From: Solirubrobacterales bacterium
GTDB taxonomy: Bacteria > Actinomycetota > Thermoleophilia > Solirubrobacterales > Solirubrobacteraceae
NCBI GenBank assembly: GCA_016215085.1
Contig: JACRMD010000243.1
Span: 1-5,554, forward strand
Reading direction: 5' to 3'
DNA: 5,554 nt
The notes under the pieces were generated by a model. That model worked only from the letters and a program-made list of their open reading frames with translations. It was not told where the DNA came from and made no database searches. Below, piece after piece: positions 1 through 5,554 of the stretch (its first letter is position 1; the number at the start of each line of letters is the position of its first letter). The position numbers were made by a program, and so were the translations under genes.

Positions 1-674
1 AAGCCCGCCTCGATGACGTCGTCGCCCGAGCGCCACTGCAGCGTGCCGTCGTACGGGATGAAGGTGACCGGTCGGCAGATGCCGTCGCGGACCGCGTCGG
101 CGTACGTGTAGGACACGTCGGCCACCGCGACGCCCTCGCGGTCGTAGCGAACCCCCGGGATCGGGGTCGCGTCGGAGCGGAACGGCGTGCCGGAGAGCAG
201 CAGCCAGCGCGCGGCCTTGCCGAACGCCGCGGCGAACCCCTCGCCCCACGCCAGCTCCTCGCCGAGGTGGTGCGCCTCGTCGGCGATGATGAGCGTCTGG
301 GGCGAGCACTGCGACGCCCAGCGGTGCGCGGACGCCGCCGCCCGCGCGTACGTGACCGAGACGCCGTGGAAGTCCCTGGGCGGGCGCAGCTCGACCGCGT
401 CGGGCACCAGCTGGACGCCGAGCCTGCCGGCCGCCGCGGCCCACTGGCGGGTGAGCGGCGTGGTCGGGCACACGATGGCCACGCGCTTGACGACGCCGCG
501 CCTGAGCAGGTCGCGGGCGAGCACCAGCGACGGGCGCGTCTTGCCCGCGCCGGGCGCCGCGGAGACCAGGAACGGGCCCTCGCTCCACGAGGCCATGGCA
601 TCGAGCGCGGCGACCTGCCAGGCCCGCAGTCCGTTGCTGGCAGAGGTCGCTCCGGCGCTCACGCGGCGGACCAT
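1..674 (-). CDS. DEAD/DEAH-box superfamily 2 helicase, N-terminal part (runs off the left edge)
   Basis: This minus-strand gene begins at the ATG at 674-672 and stays open to base 1, so only the first 224 residues are seen. They form an SF2 RecA-like domain 1: a Q-motif-like stretch (LRAWQVAALDAM, 16-27), Walker A APGAGKT (40-46), the Ia-like VCPTTPLTRQW (68-78), Walker B with the DEAH box (IIADEAHH, 129-136) and motif III SGTPFRSD (161-168). These residues are those needed for ATP binding and hydrolysis and strand coupling. The layout resembles the Ssl2/XPB-like and type III restriction helicase group (COG1061-like), common as a stand-alone protein in actinobacteria, but the exact subfamily and substrate cannot be read without the C-terminal half. 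It lies 37 bp downstream of the RidA-like gene on the same strand, with no clear Shine-Dalgarno. A GTG four codons in is an alternative start. The family call is secure; a specific role is not. Confidence 0.88.
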   Translation of the reverse strand, partial: MVRRVSAGATSASNGLRAWQVAALDAMASWSEGPFLVSAAPGAGKTRPSLVLARDLLRRGVVKRVAIVCPTTPLTRQWAAAAGRLGVQLVPDAVELRPPRDFHGVSVTYARAAASAHRWASQCSPQTLIIADEAHHLGEELAWGEGFAAAFGKAARWLLLSGTPFRSDATPIPGVRYDREGVAVADVSYTYADAVRDGICRPVTFIPYDGTLQWRSGDDVIEAG

Positions 675-711
675 GTTGGGGGTCGGATCGGACGGACCGG
701 GAAGTGGCTGC

Positions 712-1083
712 TCAGGCCCGCAATACGACCGCGTCGACCTCCACCTCGACCATGAGGCGGGGGTCGATGAGGGCGCTGACCTCGACCATGGCGCTGGCCG
801 GCGGGGCCGTGCCGAAGACCTCCTGGTGGGCCCGCGCCACCTCCTCCCAGCGGGAGATGTCGGTCACGTACATGCGCGTGCGCACGACGTCGGCGGGCGT
901 CGCCCCGACCTTGGCCAGCGCGGTGACGGCGACCTCGAGCGCGCCGCGCATCTGCTCGTAGGGCGTCTGCCCCGGCGCGGTGCAGCCGCTGACGTAGACG
1001 TGGTCGCCCGCGCGGACGACGCGCGAGTAGCCGACGACCTGCTCCCACGGCGCCCCGCTGCCGTGCCGCTCGATGCGGCTCAA
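712..1083 (-). CDS. RidA/YjgF-family protein lacking the catalytic arginine (Rid4-7-like)
   Basis: A 123-residue protein, close to the usual 120-130 of the RidA (YjgF/YER057c/UK114) family, which forms small cytosolic trimers. Visible family features are the strand VYVSGCTAPG (29-38), the helix YEQMRGALEVAVTALAKVG (42-60), ADVVRTRMYVTDI (64-76) and the C-terminal MVEVSALIDP...VEVEVDAVV (99-120). True RidA deaminates reactive enamines and imines such as 2-aminoacrylate using an arginine (Arg105 in E. coli, in PARSCVEV). In a by-eye alignment that position is Ser97 here (PPASAMVEV), so imine deaminase activity is not expected; this is typical of the Rid4-Rid7 subfamilies. The only plausible start is TTG at 1083-1081, which overlaps the purH stop in the 4-nt sequence TTGA. 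No in-frame ATG or GTG exists near the N-terminus. The overlap implies translational coupling to purH. Ligand and function are unknown. Confidence is high for the family, lower for the subfamily. Confidence 0.88.
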   Translation of the reverse strand: MSRIERHGSGAPWEQVVGYSRVVRAGDHVYVSGCTAPGQTPYEQMRGALEVAVTALAKVGATPADVVRTRMYVTDISRWEEVARAHQEVFGTAPPASAMVEVSALIDPRLMVEVEVDAVVLRA

Positions 1084-2666
1084 TGGCGGAAGTGGCGCCG
1101 CTTGGTGAAGACCATCGCCACGCCGGCCTCGTCGGCGGCCGCGACGACCTCGTCGTCGCGGACCGACCCGCCGGGTTGGACGATCGCCGTGCACCCGGCC
1201 TCGATCGCCAGCGCGGGGCCGTCGGAGAACGGGAAGAACGCGTCGGAGGCCATCGCGCAGCCGGCGAGGTCGCTGCGGGCCTTCTCGACCGCCAAGCGGA
1301 CCGAGTCGACGCGGCTCATCTGGCCGGCGCCGATCCCGAGCGTCGCGACGTCCTTGGCGAGCACGATCGCGTTGGACTTCACGTGGCCGCAGATGCGCCA
1401 GGCGAACAGCAGGTCGCTCCACTCCTCGTCGGTGGGGCGCCGCTGGGTGACGACCTCCATCCCCTCGCGCTCGTCGCGGAAGCCGTCGCGGTCCTGGACG
1501 AGCAGGCCGCCGGTGACCTGGCGGACCTCGGGCTCGCCGAGCATCGGGTGGCGGCGCTCGAGGTCCTCGAGCAGGCGGACGTTCGGCTTGCGCGTGAGGA
1601 CCTCGAGCGCGCCGTCGTCGAAGCCCGGGGCGAACAGCACCTCGATGAACTGCTCGCTGAGCTTCTCGGCGGTCGCGCGGTCGATGCGGCGGTTGAAGGC
1701 GATGACGCCGCCGTAGGCGCTCAGCGGGTCGCACGCGAAGGCGCGCTGGTAGGCCTCGATCGGGCTGGAGCCCAGCGCCACGCCGCACGGGTTGTTGTGC
1801 TTGACGATCGCGCAGGCCGGGACCTCGAAGTCGCGCACGATCGCCCGCGCGGAGTCGAGGTCCAGGATGTTGTTGAAGGAGATCTGCTTGCCGTGGTGCT
1901 GCTTGACCTGCGACAGCACGTGCATGCGCGCGCCGATCTGCTGGTAGTAGGCGGCCCGCTGGTGCGGGTTCTCGCCGTAGGGCAGGTCGACGACCTTCTC
2001 GAAGGCGCGGATGAGCAGCGGCGGGAAGTCCTCCTGCTGCTCGGCGAACCAGCGTGCGATGGCGGTGTCGTAGCGCGCCGTGTAGGCGAAGGCCTCCGCG
2101 GCCAGCGACCGGCGCGTGGTCATCGACAGCGTGCCGCCCGAGTCGCGCAGCTCCTCGAGCACGGCGTCGTAGGACTCGGGCTTGACGACGACCGCGGCGA
2201 ACGGGTGGTTCTTGGCGGCCGCGCGGATCATCGTCGGGCCGCCGATGTCGATGTTCTCGATGACCTCCCCGTCGGTGGCGCCGCGCTTGGCCGCGGTGCG
2301 CTCGAACGGGTACAGGTTGACGCACACGAGGTCGACGAACTCGATGCTCTGCTCCTCGGCCTGCTGCAGGTGCGCGGGGTTGTCGCGGACGGCGAGCAGC
2401 CCGGCGTAGAGCTTGGGGTGCAGCGTCTTGACCCGGCCGTCCATGATCTCCGGGAAGCCGGTGAAGTCGTCGATCGCGCGGACCTCGAGCCCGGCCTCCG
2501 TCAGCGCGCCGGCCGTGCCGCCGGTCGAGACCAGCTCGACGCCCAGTTCGGCGAGGCCGCGGGCGAAGTCGACGATGCCGCGCTTGTCCGACACGGAGAG
2601 CAGCGCCCGCTGGACGCGGACGGCCCCGGGAGCGGTCGACGCGGCCGGGGTGGTCTCGGAGGCCAT
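1080..2666 (-). CDS. purH: Bifunctional AICAR transformylase / IMP cyclohydrolase
   Basis: A complete 528-residue PurH, the normal length. It catalyses the last two steps of IMP synthesis in the cytosol: formyl transfer from 10-formyltetrahydrofolate to AICAR, then ring closure. The N-terminal MGS-like IMP cyclohydrolase domain (about 18-150) shows LLSVSDKRG (22-30), STGGT (47-51) and the RVKTLHPK loop (78-85). The AICAR transformylase domain (about 150-528) shows GENPHQRAAYY (231-241), ISFNN (262-266), the catalytic Lys289-His290 pair in IVKHNNPCG, SAYGG (316-320), GQMSRVDS (448-455) and DAFFPFSDGP (475-484), and ends in the family-typical KRRHFRH. No key residue is missing. ATG at 2666 is chosen because the conserved domain starts about 20 residues later and the frame upstream is not PurH-like. 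A TANNNT -10 box sits 7 nt upstream of the ATG. The stop overlaps the TTG of the RidA-like gene. purN, its usual partner, lies 436 bp away beyond an inverted small gene. Confidence 0.98.
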   Translation of the reverse strand: MASETTPAASTAPGAVRVQRALLSVSDKRGIVDFARGLAELGVELVSTGGTAGALTEAGLEVRAIDDFTGFPEIMDGRVKTLHPKLYAGLLAVRDNPAHLQQAEEQSIEFVDLVCVNLYPFERTAAKRGATDGEVIENIDIGGPTMIRAAAKNHPFAAVVVKPESYDAVLEELRDSGGTLSMTTRRSLAAEAFAYTARYDTAIARWFAEQQEDFPPLLIRAFEKVVDLPYGENPHQRAAYYQQIGARMHVLSQVKQHHGKQISFNNILDLDSARAIVRDFEVPACAIVKHNNPCGVALGSSPIEAYQRAFACDPLSAYGGVIAFNRRIDRATAEKLSEQFIEVLFAPGFDDGALEVLTRKPNVRLLEDLERRHPMLGEPEVRQVTGGLLVQDRDGFRDEREGMEVVTQRRPTDEEWSDLLFAWRICGHVKSNAIVLAKDVATLGIGAGQMSRVDSVRLAVEKARSDLAGCAMASDAFFPFSDGPALAIEAGCTAIVQPGGSVRDDEVVAAADEAGVAMVFTKRRHFRH

Positions 2667-2673
2667 GCCCGGA

Positions 2674-2679
2674 AGCGTA
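2674..2679 (-). promoter_or_regulatory. Candidate -10 box for leaderless purH transcript
   Basis: On the minus strand the hexamer TACGCT (consensus TANNNT) ends exactly 7 nt before the purH ATG. This is the spacing at which transcription would begin at or beside the A of the start codon, a common leaderless arrangement in actinobacteria. There is no recognisable Shine-Dalgarno, which agrees with leaderless translation. No good -35 is visible at 17-18 nt. It lies in the 55-bp divergent spacer (2667-2721) shared with the acidic small gene. For that small gene I see no convincing promoter. A six-base degenerate match can arise by chance. Confidence 0.35.
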
Positions 2680-2721
2680 TCCCTGCGCTTGGATGGGCGG
2701 CTCGGCGGGAACGTAGCGGCC

Positions 2722-2988
2722 ATGGCGGAGACGCGACCCGGCGAGGAGATCGAGCAGCGCCTGCAGCACGACGCCGACGAGCTCGACGAGCGCATCGACA
2801 AGCTCGGCGACCACATCGACGAGGCGCGCGGCAAGGCGGAGGCCCGGGCGGACGAGAACGAGCCGCTCGAGGAGGCGGCCGGCGACTGGGAGGACAGCGA
2901 GCCGGCCCCCAGCCCCGGCGGCGACGACGCGGAAGGGGCCTTCGACGACCCCGAGACCGCCGACGAGGAGGACGACGAGGACTTCTAG
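2722..2988 (+). CDS. Small, extremely acidic coiled-coil protein of unknown function
   Basis: An 88-residue plus-strand protein divergent from purH and convergent with purN. I do not recognise a family. Residues 8-38 form a clean amphipathic heptad pattern: hydrophobics at I10, L14, A18, L21, I25, L28, I32 and A35 with 3-4 spacing suggest a short coiled coil. Residues 44-88 look disordered and ultra-acidic, ending in DEEDDEDF. By count 36 of 88 residues are Asp or Glu and 7 are Arg or Lys; there is no cysteine, signal peptide or membrane segment, so it is probably cytosolic. ATG at 2722 is preferred because MAETRPGEEI leads straight into the heptads. An in-frame ATG at 2665 would overlap the purH start codon and add a non-conserved-looking stretch. 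The Shine-Dalgarno is weak (GGCGGGAA region). The coding case rests on the structured composition and the position in a purH-purN gap where no other gene reads. It could be a nucleic-acid mimic, chaperone-like or nucleoid-associated partner, but none of these can be shown. Confidence 0.72.
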   Translation: MAETRPGEEIEQRLQHDADELDERIDKLGDHIDEARGKAEARADENEPLEEAAGDWEDSEPAPSPGGDDAEGAFDDPETADEEDDEDF

Positions 2989-3003
2989 CGACCTCGGGTC
3001 GCT
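2987..3003. terminator. 7-bp hairpin overlapping the stop codon of the acidic gene
   Basis: A perfect inverted repeat, AGCGACC-TCG-GGTCGCT, begins inside the TAG stop (2986-2988). It has a 7-bp stem and 3-nt loop but no T-run on either strand. It is a candidate U-less terminator or 3'-end stabiliser for the plus-strand gene. Confidence 0.45.
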
Positions 3004-3015
3004 TGAACAAGGGGC

Positions 3016-3057
3016 GCCGCCCGCCGCCTCGTGGACGGGGCGTAGGCGACGGGCGGC
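3016..3057. terminator. Large GC-rich hairpin in the convergent junction
   Basis: GCCGCCCG (3016-3023) pairs perfectly with CGGGCGGC (3050-3057). Inside it, GCCT (3026-3029) pairs with AGGC (3044-3047) after a 2x2 internal loop, leaving a 14-nt apical loop. The structure is symmetric, so it could act on transcripts from either side. There is no T-tract. A bidirectional terminator is the likeliest reading between two convergent genes. Confidence 0.4.
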
Positions 3058-3084
3058 AGCCTCGCAGTGGTTGGAGACCGTCGC

Positions 3085-3103
3085 GGGCGCGGGAGTTGCG
3101 CCC
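3085..3103. terminator. 6-bp GC hairpin abutting the purN stop codon
   Basis: GGGCGC (3085-3090) and GCGCCC (3098-3103) form a perfect 6-bp stem with a 7-nt loop. Read on the minus strand, the stem begins with the last base of the purN TAG stop. It lacks a U-tract. It mirrors the hairpin over the stop of the opposing acidic gene. Confidence 0.4.
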
Positions 3104-3738
3104 TAGGCGACGATCGTCCGCCGCGGGTTGCCGGGATCCCGCCGGACCCGCCCCGCCGCGATCAGCCGCACCGCCTCGGGCAGCAGCGCGTGCTCAAGCG
3201 GGCGCAGCGCCGCGAGGACCGCGTCCGGGTCGCCCGGCTCGGGAAGCTCGATGGCGCGCTGCAGGATGATCGGCCCCGTGTCGACGCCCTCGTCGACGAA
3301 GTGGACGGTGACGCCGAAGACCTTGACGCCGTGGTCGAGCGCCTGCTCGACGGCGCGGAGGCCGGGGAACGCCGGCAGCAGCGACGGGTGGACGTTGACG
3401 ATCCGGTCCGCGAAGCGGCCGATGAAGCCCGCGTCGAGGATCGCCATGTAGCCGGCGAGGACGACGAGCTCGACGCCCTGCTCCTGCAGCCAGTCGGCGA
3501 TCGCCGCGTCGCGCGCCGCACGGTCGGCGTAGGCGGCCCGCTCGAACACGCGCGTCGGCACCCCGGCGCGGGCCGCCCGCTCGAGCGCCGTCGCGCCGGG
3601 CTTGTCCGACGCGACCGCGACCACCTCGATCGTGCTCGGCTCGCCCGACCCGGGCTCCGCCGCCGGCCGCCCGTGCGCCGTGTCGAGCAGGGCCTGGAGG
3701 TTCGTCCCCCCGCCCGAGGCGAGGACGCCGACGCGCAT
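3103..3738 (-). CDS. purN: Phosphoribosylglycinamide (GAR) formyltransferase
   Basis: A 211-residue PurN, the normal size (E. coli 212). It transfers formyl from 10-formyltetrahydrofolate to GAR, the third step of purine synthesis, in the cytosol. Visible features are the N-terminal ASGGGTNLQALLD (7-19) phosphate-binding loop, VVLAGYMAIL (92-101), the active-site strand NVHPSLLPAFPGL (115-127) and VHFVDEGVDTGPIILQ (145-160). The catalytic triad equivalents of E. coli Asn106, His108 and Asp144 are Asn115, His117 and Asp153, all present. A Pro/Gly/Glu-rich stretch at 23-36 enlarges the loop after the first helix relative to E. coli. ATG at 3738 starts directly at the conserved MRVGVLASGG. An AGGGG Shine-Dalgarno lies 11 nt upstream, just after the recQ stop, so recQ and purN are probably cotranscribed. 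The gene ends at a hairpin facing the convergent acidic gene. Confidence 0.97.
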   Translation of the reverse strand: MRVGVLASGGGTNLQALLDTAHGRPAAEPGSGEPSTIEVVAVASDKPGATALERAARAGVPTRVFERAAYADRAARDAAIADWLQEQGVELVVLAGYMAILDAGFIGRFADRIVNVHPSLLPAFPGLRAVEQALDHGVKVFGVTVHFVDEGVDTGPIILQRAIELPEPGDPDAVLAALRPLEHALLPEAVRLIAAGRVRRDPGNPRRTIVA

Positions 3739-3754
3739 CAGCGCCGCCGCCCCT

Positions 3755-5530
3755 TCACGCCGCGGCGAGCGGCTGCTGCCCCGCTCCCTCGCGCAGCACC
3801 GGGTACGGGCCGCCGGTCGACTGCAGCCGCCCCGACTCGAGCATCGCGTCGACCTTGGCCAGGACCGTCCGCGCGGCCAGGTGGGCGTAGGTGCCGTACT
3901 CGGGCAGCCCGTCCCACGAGTTGCGCAGCACCACCTTGGCCTTGCCGCCGCGCAGCACATCCGCCACGCGGGTGCGACCGATCGAGGGCCGGGCCCCCCG
4001 GACGACGGCGAGGATCGCCTCCTCGAGCGAGCCGTGCGACGCGCCCCCGCCGGCCGCGGGCGACCGCTCCGGCGGCGCGGGCACCAGCTCGGGCGCGCAG
4101 ACGTCGCAGCACGCCACCGCGGGCGCGGGCGCCGCCGGGTCGCCGAAGTGCTGGAGGATCGCCGCGCGGCGGCAGCCCGTGCCCTCCACGAACGCCCACA
4201 CCGCGCGGTACTGCCGCCAGCGCGCCTTCTGGCCCTCGGCGGCCGACGTGCGCGCGATCGACCGCGCGGCGCCGTCGAAGGCCCCGGTGATGCGGCCGCG
4301 CACCCGGTCGATCGGCGACGGCGCCGGCTGCACGACGCCCGCGCGCGCGAGGTGGCCGATGACCGCGCGCACCTGCTCGGGCTCGTCGCCGAGGTCGGCG
4401 ACCGCGACGTCGAAGCGCCCGTCCGAGCCGGCGAACAGCAGCCGCTCGGCGACCAGCTCGAGCATGCCCTCGGGCACCTCGCTGCGCTCGATGAAGAAGA
4501 CGTGCAGGCCCTTGTCACGTGGCTCGGCGAACAGCAGCGCCCGCGCCGGCACGCCGTCGCGCCCCGCGCGGCCGGCCTCCTGGTAGTACGCCTCGACCGA
4601 CGGCGGGACGACCTCGTGGGCGACGGTCCGCACGTCGGCCTTGTCGACGCCCATGCCGAACGCGTTGGTGGCGACGACCACGTCGACGTCGCCGGCCATG
4701 AACCGCCGCTGCGCCTCGGCGCGCTCGCCGCGCGCGAGCCCCGCGTGGTAGGCGAGCACCTCGATGCCGAGCTTGCGCGCGAGGTCGCCCGCCGTGCGCT
4801 CGGCGGCCTTGCGCGTGCCCGCGTAGACGATGGCCGGGCGCGCCTCGGGCTCGGCCAGCGCGGCGGCCAGCCGCGCCTGCTTGTCGGCGGTCGTCGCACA
4901 CGGGACGACGGCGAAGCTGAGGTTCGGGCGGTCGAAGCCGGTGGTGACCCGCACCGCGTCGCGCAGGCCCAACCGGTCGACGACGTCGCGCGCGACCTGC
5001 GGGGTCGCCGTCGCGGTCGAGGCGACCAGCGCCTTGGCGCCGAGCCACCGCGCGGCGTCGGCCAGGCGGAAGTAGTCGGGCCGGAAGTCGTGACCCCACT
5101 GCGAGACGCAGTGCGCCTCGTCGACGACGAAGAGCCCGATCGGCACCTCGCGGATCGCCTCGAGGAAGCCCGGCGACGAGAACCGCTCGGGCGCCACGTA
5201 GAGCAGCTTGAGCGCGCCGGCGCGTGCCCGCGCGAGCACCTCGTTGTTGGTGGCGAAGTCCTGCTGGGCGTTGACCAGCGCCGCGCGCCCCGGCGCCCGG
5301 CGCTCGAGCGCCTCGACCTGGTCCTGCATGAGCGAGACCAGCGGCGACACGACGATCGTCAGGTCGTCGCGCACCAGCGCCGGCAGCTGGTAGCACAAGG
5401 ACTTGCCCGCGCCCGTGGGCATGACCACGAGCACGTCCCGCCCGGCCACGGCCGCCTCGACCGCGGCCTGCTGGCCCGGCCGGAAGCCGGCGAAGCCGAA
5501 GTGCTGGTGGAGGGCGGCGTGCAGGTCCAT
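3755..5530 (-). CDS. recQ: RecQ-family ATP-dependent 3'-5' DNA helicase (no HRDC domain)
   Basis: A complete 591-residue RecQ. RecQ enzymes unwind DNA 3' to 5' in recombination, replication-fork repair and resolution of aberrant structures. Domain 1 shows motif 0 FGFAGFRPGQ (11-20), Walker A MPTGAGKS (37-44), DEAH (137-140) with the RecQ aromatic-rich loop CVSQWGHDFRPDY (141-153), and STATAT (171-176). Domain 2 shows GFDRPNL (198-204), YHAGL (261-265), ATNAFGMGVDK (287-297) and motif VI YQEAGRAGRDG (316-326). Residues about 350-405 look like an inserted winged-helix segment. A zinc-binding part follows with Cys453 and CCDVC (474-478). An RQC winged helix (about 500-581) shows VADVLRGGKAK and LPEYGTY. 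No C-terminal HRDC domain is present. The start is ATG at 5530; an out-of-frame ATG at 5547 is not used. No Shine-Dalgarno precedes it. purN follows after 16 bp. Confidence 0.96.
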   Translation of the reverse strand: MDLHAALHQHFGFAGFRPGQQAAVEAAVAGRDVLVVMPTGAGKSLCYQLPALVRDDLTIVVSPLVSLMQDQVEALERRAPGRAALVNAQQDFATNNEVLARARAGALKLLYVAPERFSSPGFLEAIREVPIGLFVVDEAHCVSQWGHDFRPDYFRLADAARWLGAKALVASTATATPQVARDVVDRLGLRDAVRVTTGFDRPNLSFAVVPCATTADKQARLAAALAEPEARPAIVYAGTRKAAERTAGDLARKLGIEVLAYHAGLARGERAEAQRRFMAGDVDVVVATNAFGMGVDKADVRTVAHEVVPPSVEAYYQEAGRAGRDGVPARALLFAEPRDKGLHVFFIERSEVPEGMLELVAERLLFAGSDGRFDVAVADLGDEPEQVRAVIGHLARAGVVQPAPSPIDRVRGRITGAFDGAARSIARTSAAEGQKARWRQYRAVWAFVEGTGCRRAAILQHFGDPAAPAPAVACCDVCAPELVPAPPERSPAAGGGASHGSLEEAILAVVRGARPSIGRTRVADVLRGGKAKVVLRNSWDGLPEYGTYAHLAARTVLAKVDAMLESGRLQSTGGPYPVLREGAGQQPLAAA

Positions 5531-5542
5531 GAGGGGCCGACG

Positions 5543-5548
5543 ACCATA
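5543..5548 (-). promoter_or_regulatory. Candidate -10 box upstream of recQ
   Basis: Minus-strand TATGGT fits TANNNT and ends 12 nt before the recQ ATG. It would give a leader of only about 5 nt, which agrees with the absence of a Shine-Dalgarno. Only 24 bases upstream of recQ are in the window, so neither a -35 nor the upstream gene can be judged. Confidence 0.3.
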
Positions 5549-5554
5549 GCGCCG

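Noticed and set aside
187..1716. Plus-strand open frame of about 500 codons opposite the helicase, RidA-like gene and purH
   Set aside because: It spans three well-supported minus-strand genes, has no recognisable domain, and its composition is that of an antisense shadow.
2665..2721. An earlier ATG (2665) as the start of the acidic small protein
   Set aside because: It would overlap the purH start codon, lie across the likely purH promoter, and add about 19 residues unlike the rest of the protein.
1084..2814. Possible N-terminal extension of the RidA-like protein through the purH region in the same open frame
   Set aside because: The frame is open but Arg/Pro-rich and motif-free until just after the purH stop, where the RidA fold begins abruptly. 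A fusion is not supported.
1083..3269. A very long plus-strand open frame antisense to purH and part of purN
   Set aside because: Its translation is Asp/Arg/Val/Leu/Gly-rich low-complexity sequence with no motif, expected from the complement of a GC3-biased gene. The minus strand here carries unmistakable PurH motifs throughout.
3739..4899. The purN frame continuing open upstream through recQ, suggesting a larger fused protein
   Set aside because: The upstream translation is Arg/Ser/Ala shadow sequence, whereas RecQ is intact in another frame with a full motif set. purN has its own ATG and Shine-Dalgarno.
1..5554. Whole-window search for a defence system, CRISPR array, tRNA, riboswitch, insertion sequence or phage remnant
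   Set aside because: No array-like direct repeats, cloverleaf, transposase motifs or flanking inverted repeats were seen. The two helicases plus an acidic small protein suggested a defence island, but purN, purH and normal composition make housekeeping the better reading.

Overview
The window is very GC-rich, with strong G/C bias at third codon positions and open frames on both strands over every real gene. It looks like a chromosomal housekeeping segment from a high-GC actinobacterium. The purN, purH, RecQ and acidic coiled-coil protein sequences, and the promoter and leader style, would fit Thermoleophilia/Solirubrobacterales. That assignment is inference from general character, not from a diagnostic marker.

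Layout from right to left, the direction in which most genes are read (minus strand): recQ (3755-5530) is followed after 16 bp by purN (3103-3738). A 117-bp convergent junction with three GC-rich hairpins comes next. It faces a short plus-strand gene for an 88-residue, extremely acidic coiled-coil protein (2722-2988). A 55-bp divergent spacer separates that small gene from purH (1080-2666, minus). purH overlaps a RidA-family gene by 4 nt (712-1083, TTG start), and a superfamily 2 DEAD/DEAH helicase follows (start codon at 674, running off the left edge). No tRNA, rRNA, CRISPR array, insertion sequence or phage gene was seen. No intergenic stretch exceeds about 120 bp.

Functionally, purN and purH catalyse the two folate-dependent formyl transfers of de novo purine synthesis (third and last two steps). 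They are often neighbours in actinobacteria, but here the small acidic gene lies between them in the opposite orientation. The RidA-like protein is translationally linked to purH and lacks the arginine used by true RidA imine deaminases. RecQ and the left-edge helicase are separate nucleic-acid motor proteins with complete visible signature motifs.

I found no convincing new multi-gene system. The observations most worth following are the purH-linked arginine-less RidA paralogue, the acidic gene splitting purN from purH, the hairpin-packed convergent junction, and a promoter placed to give purH a leaderless transcript.
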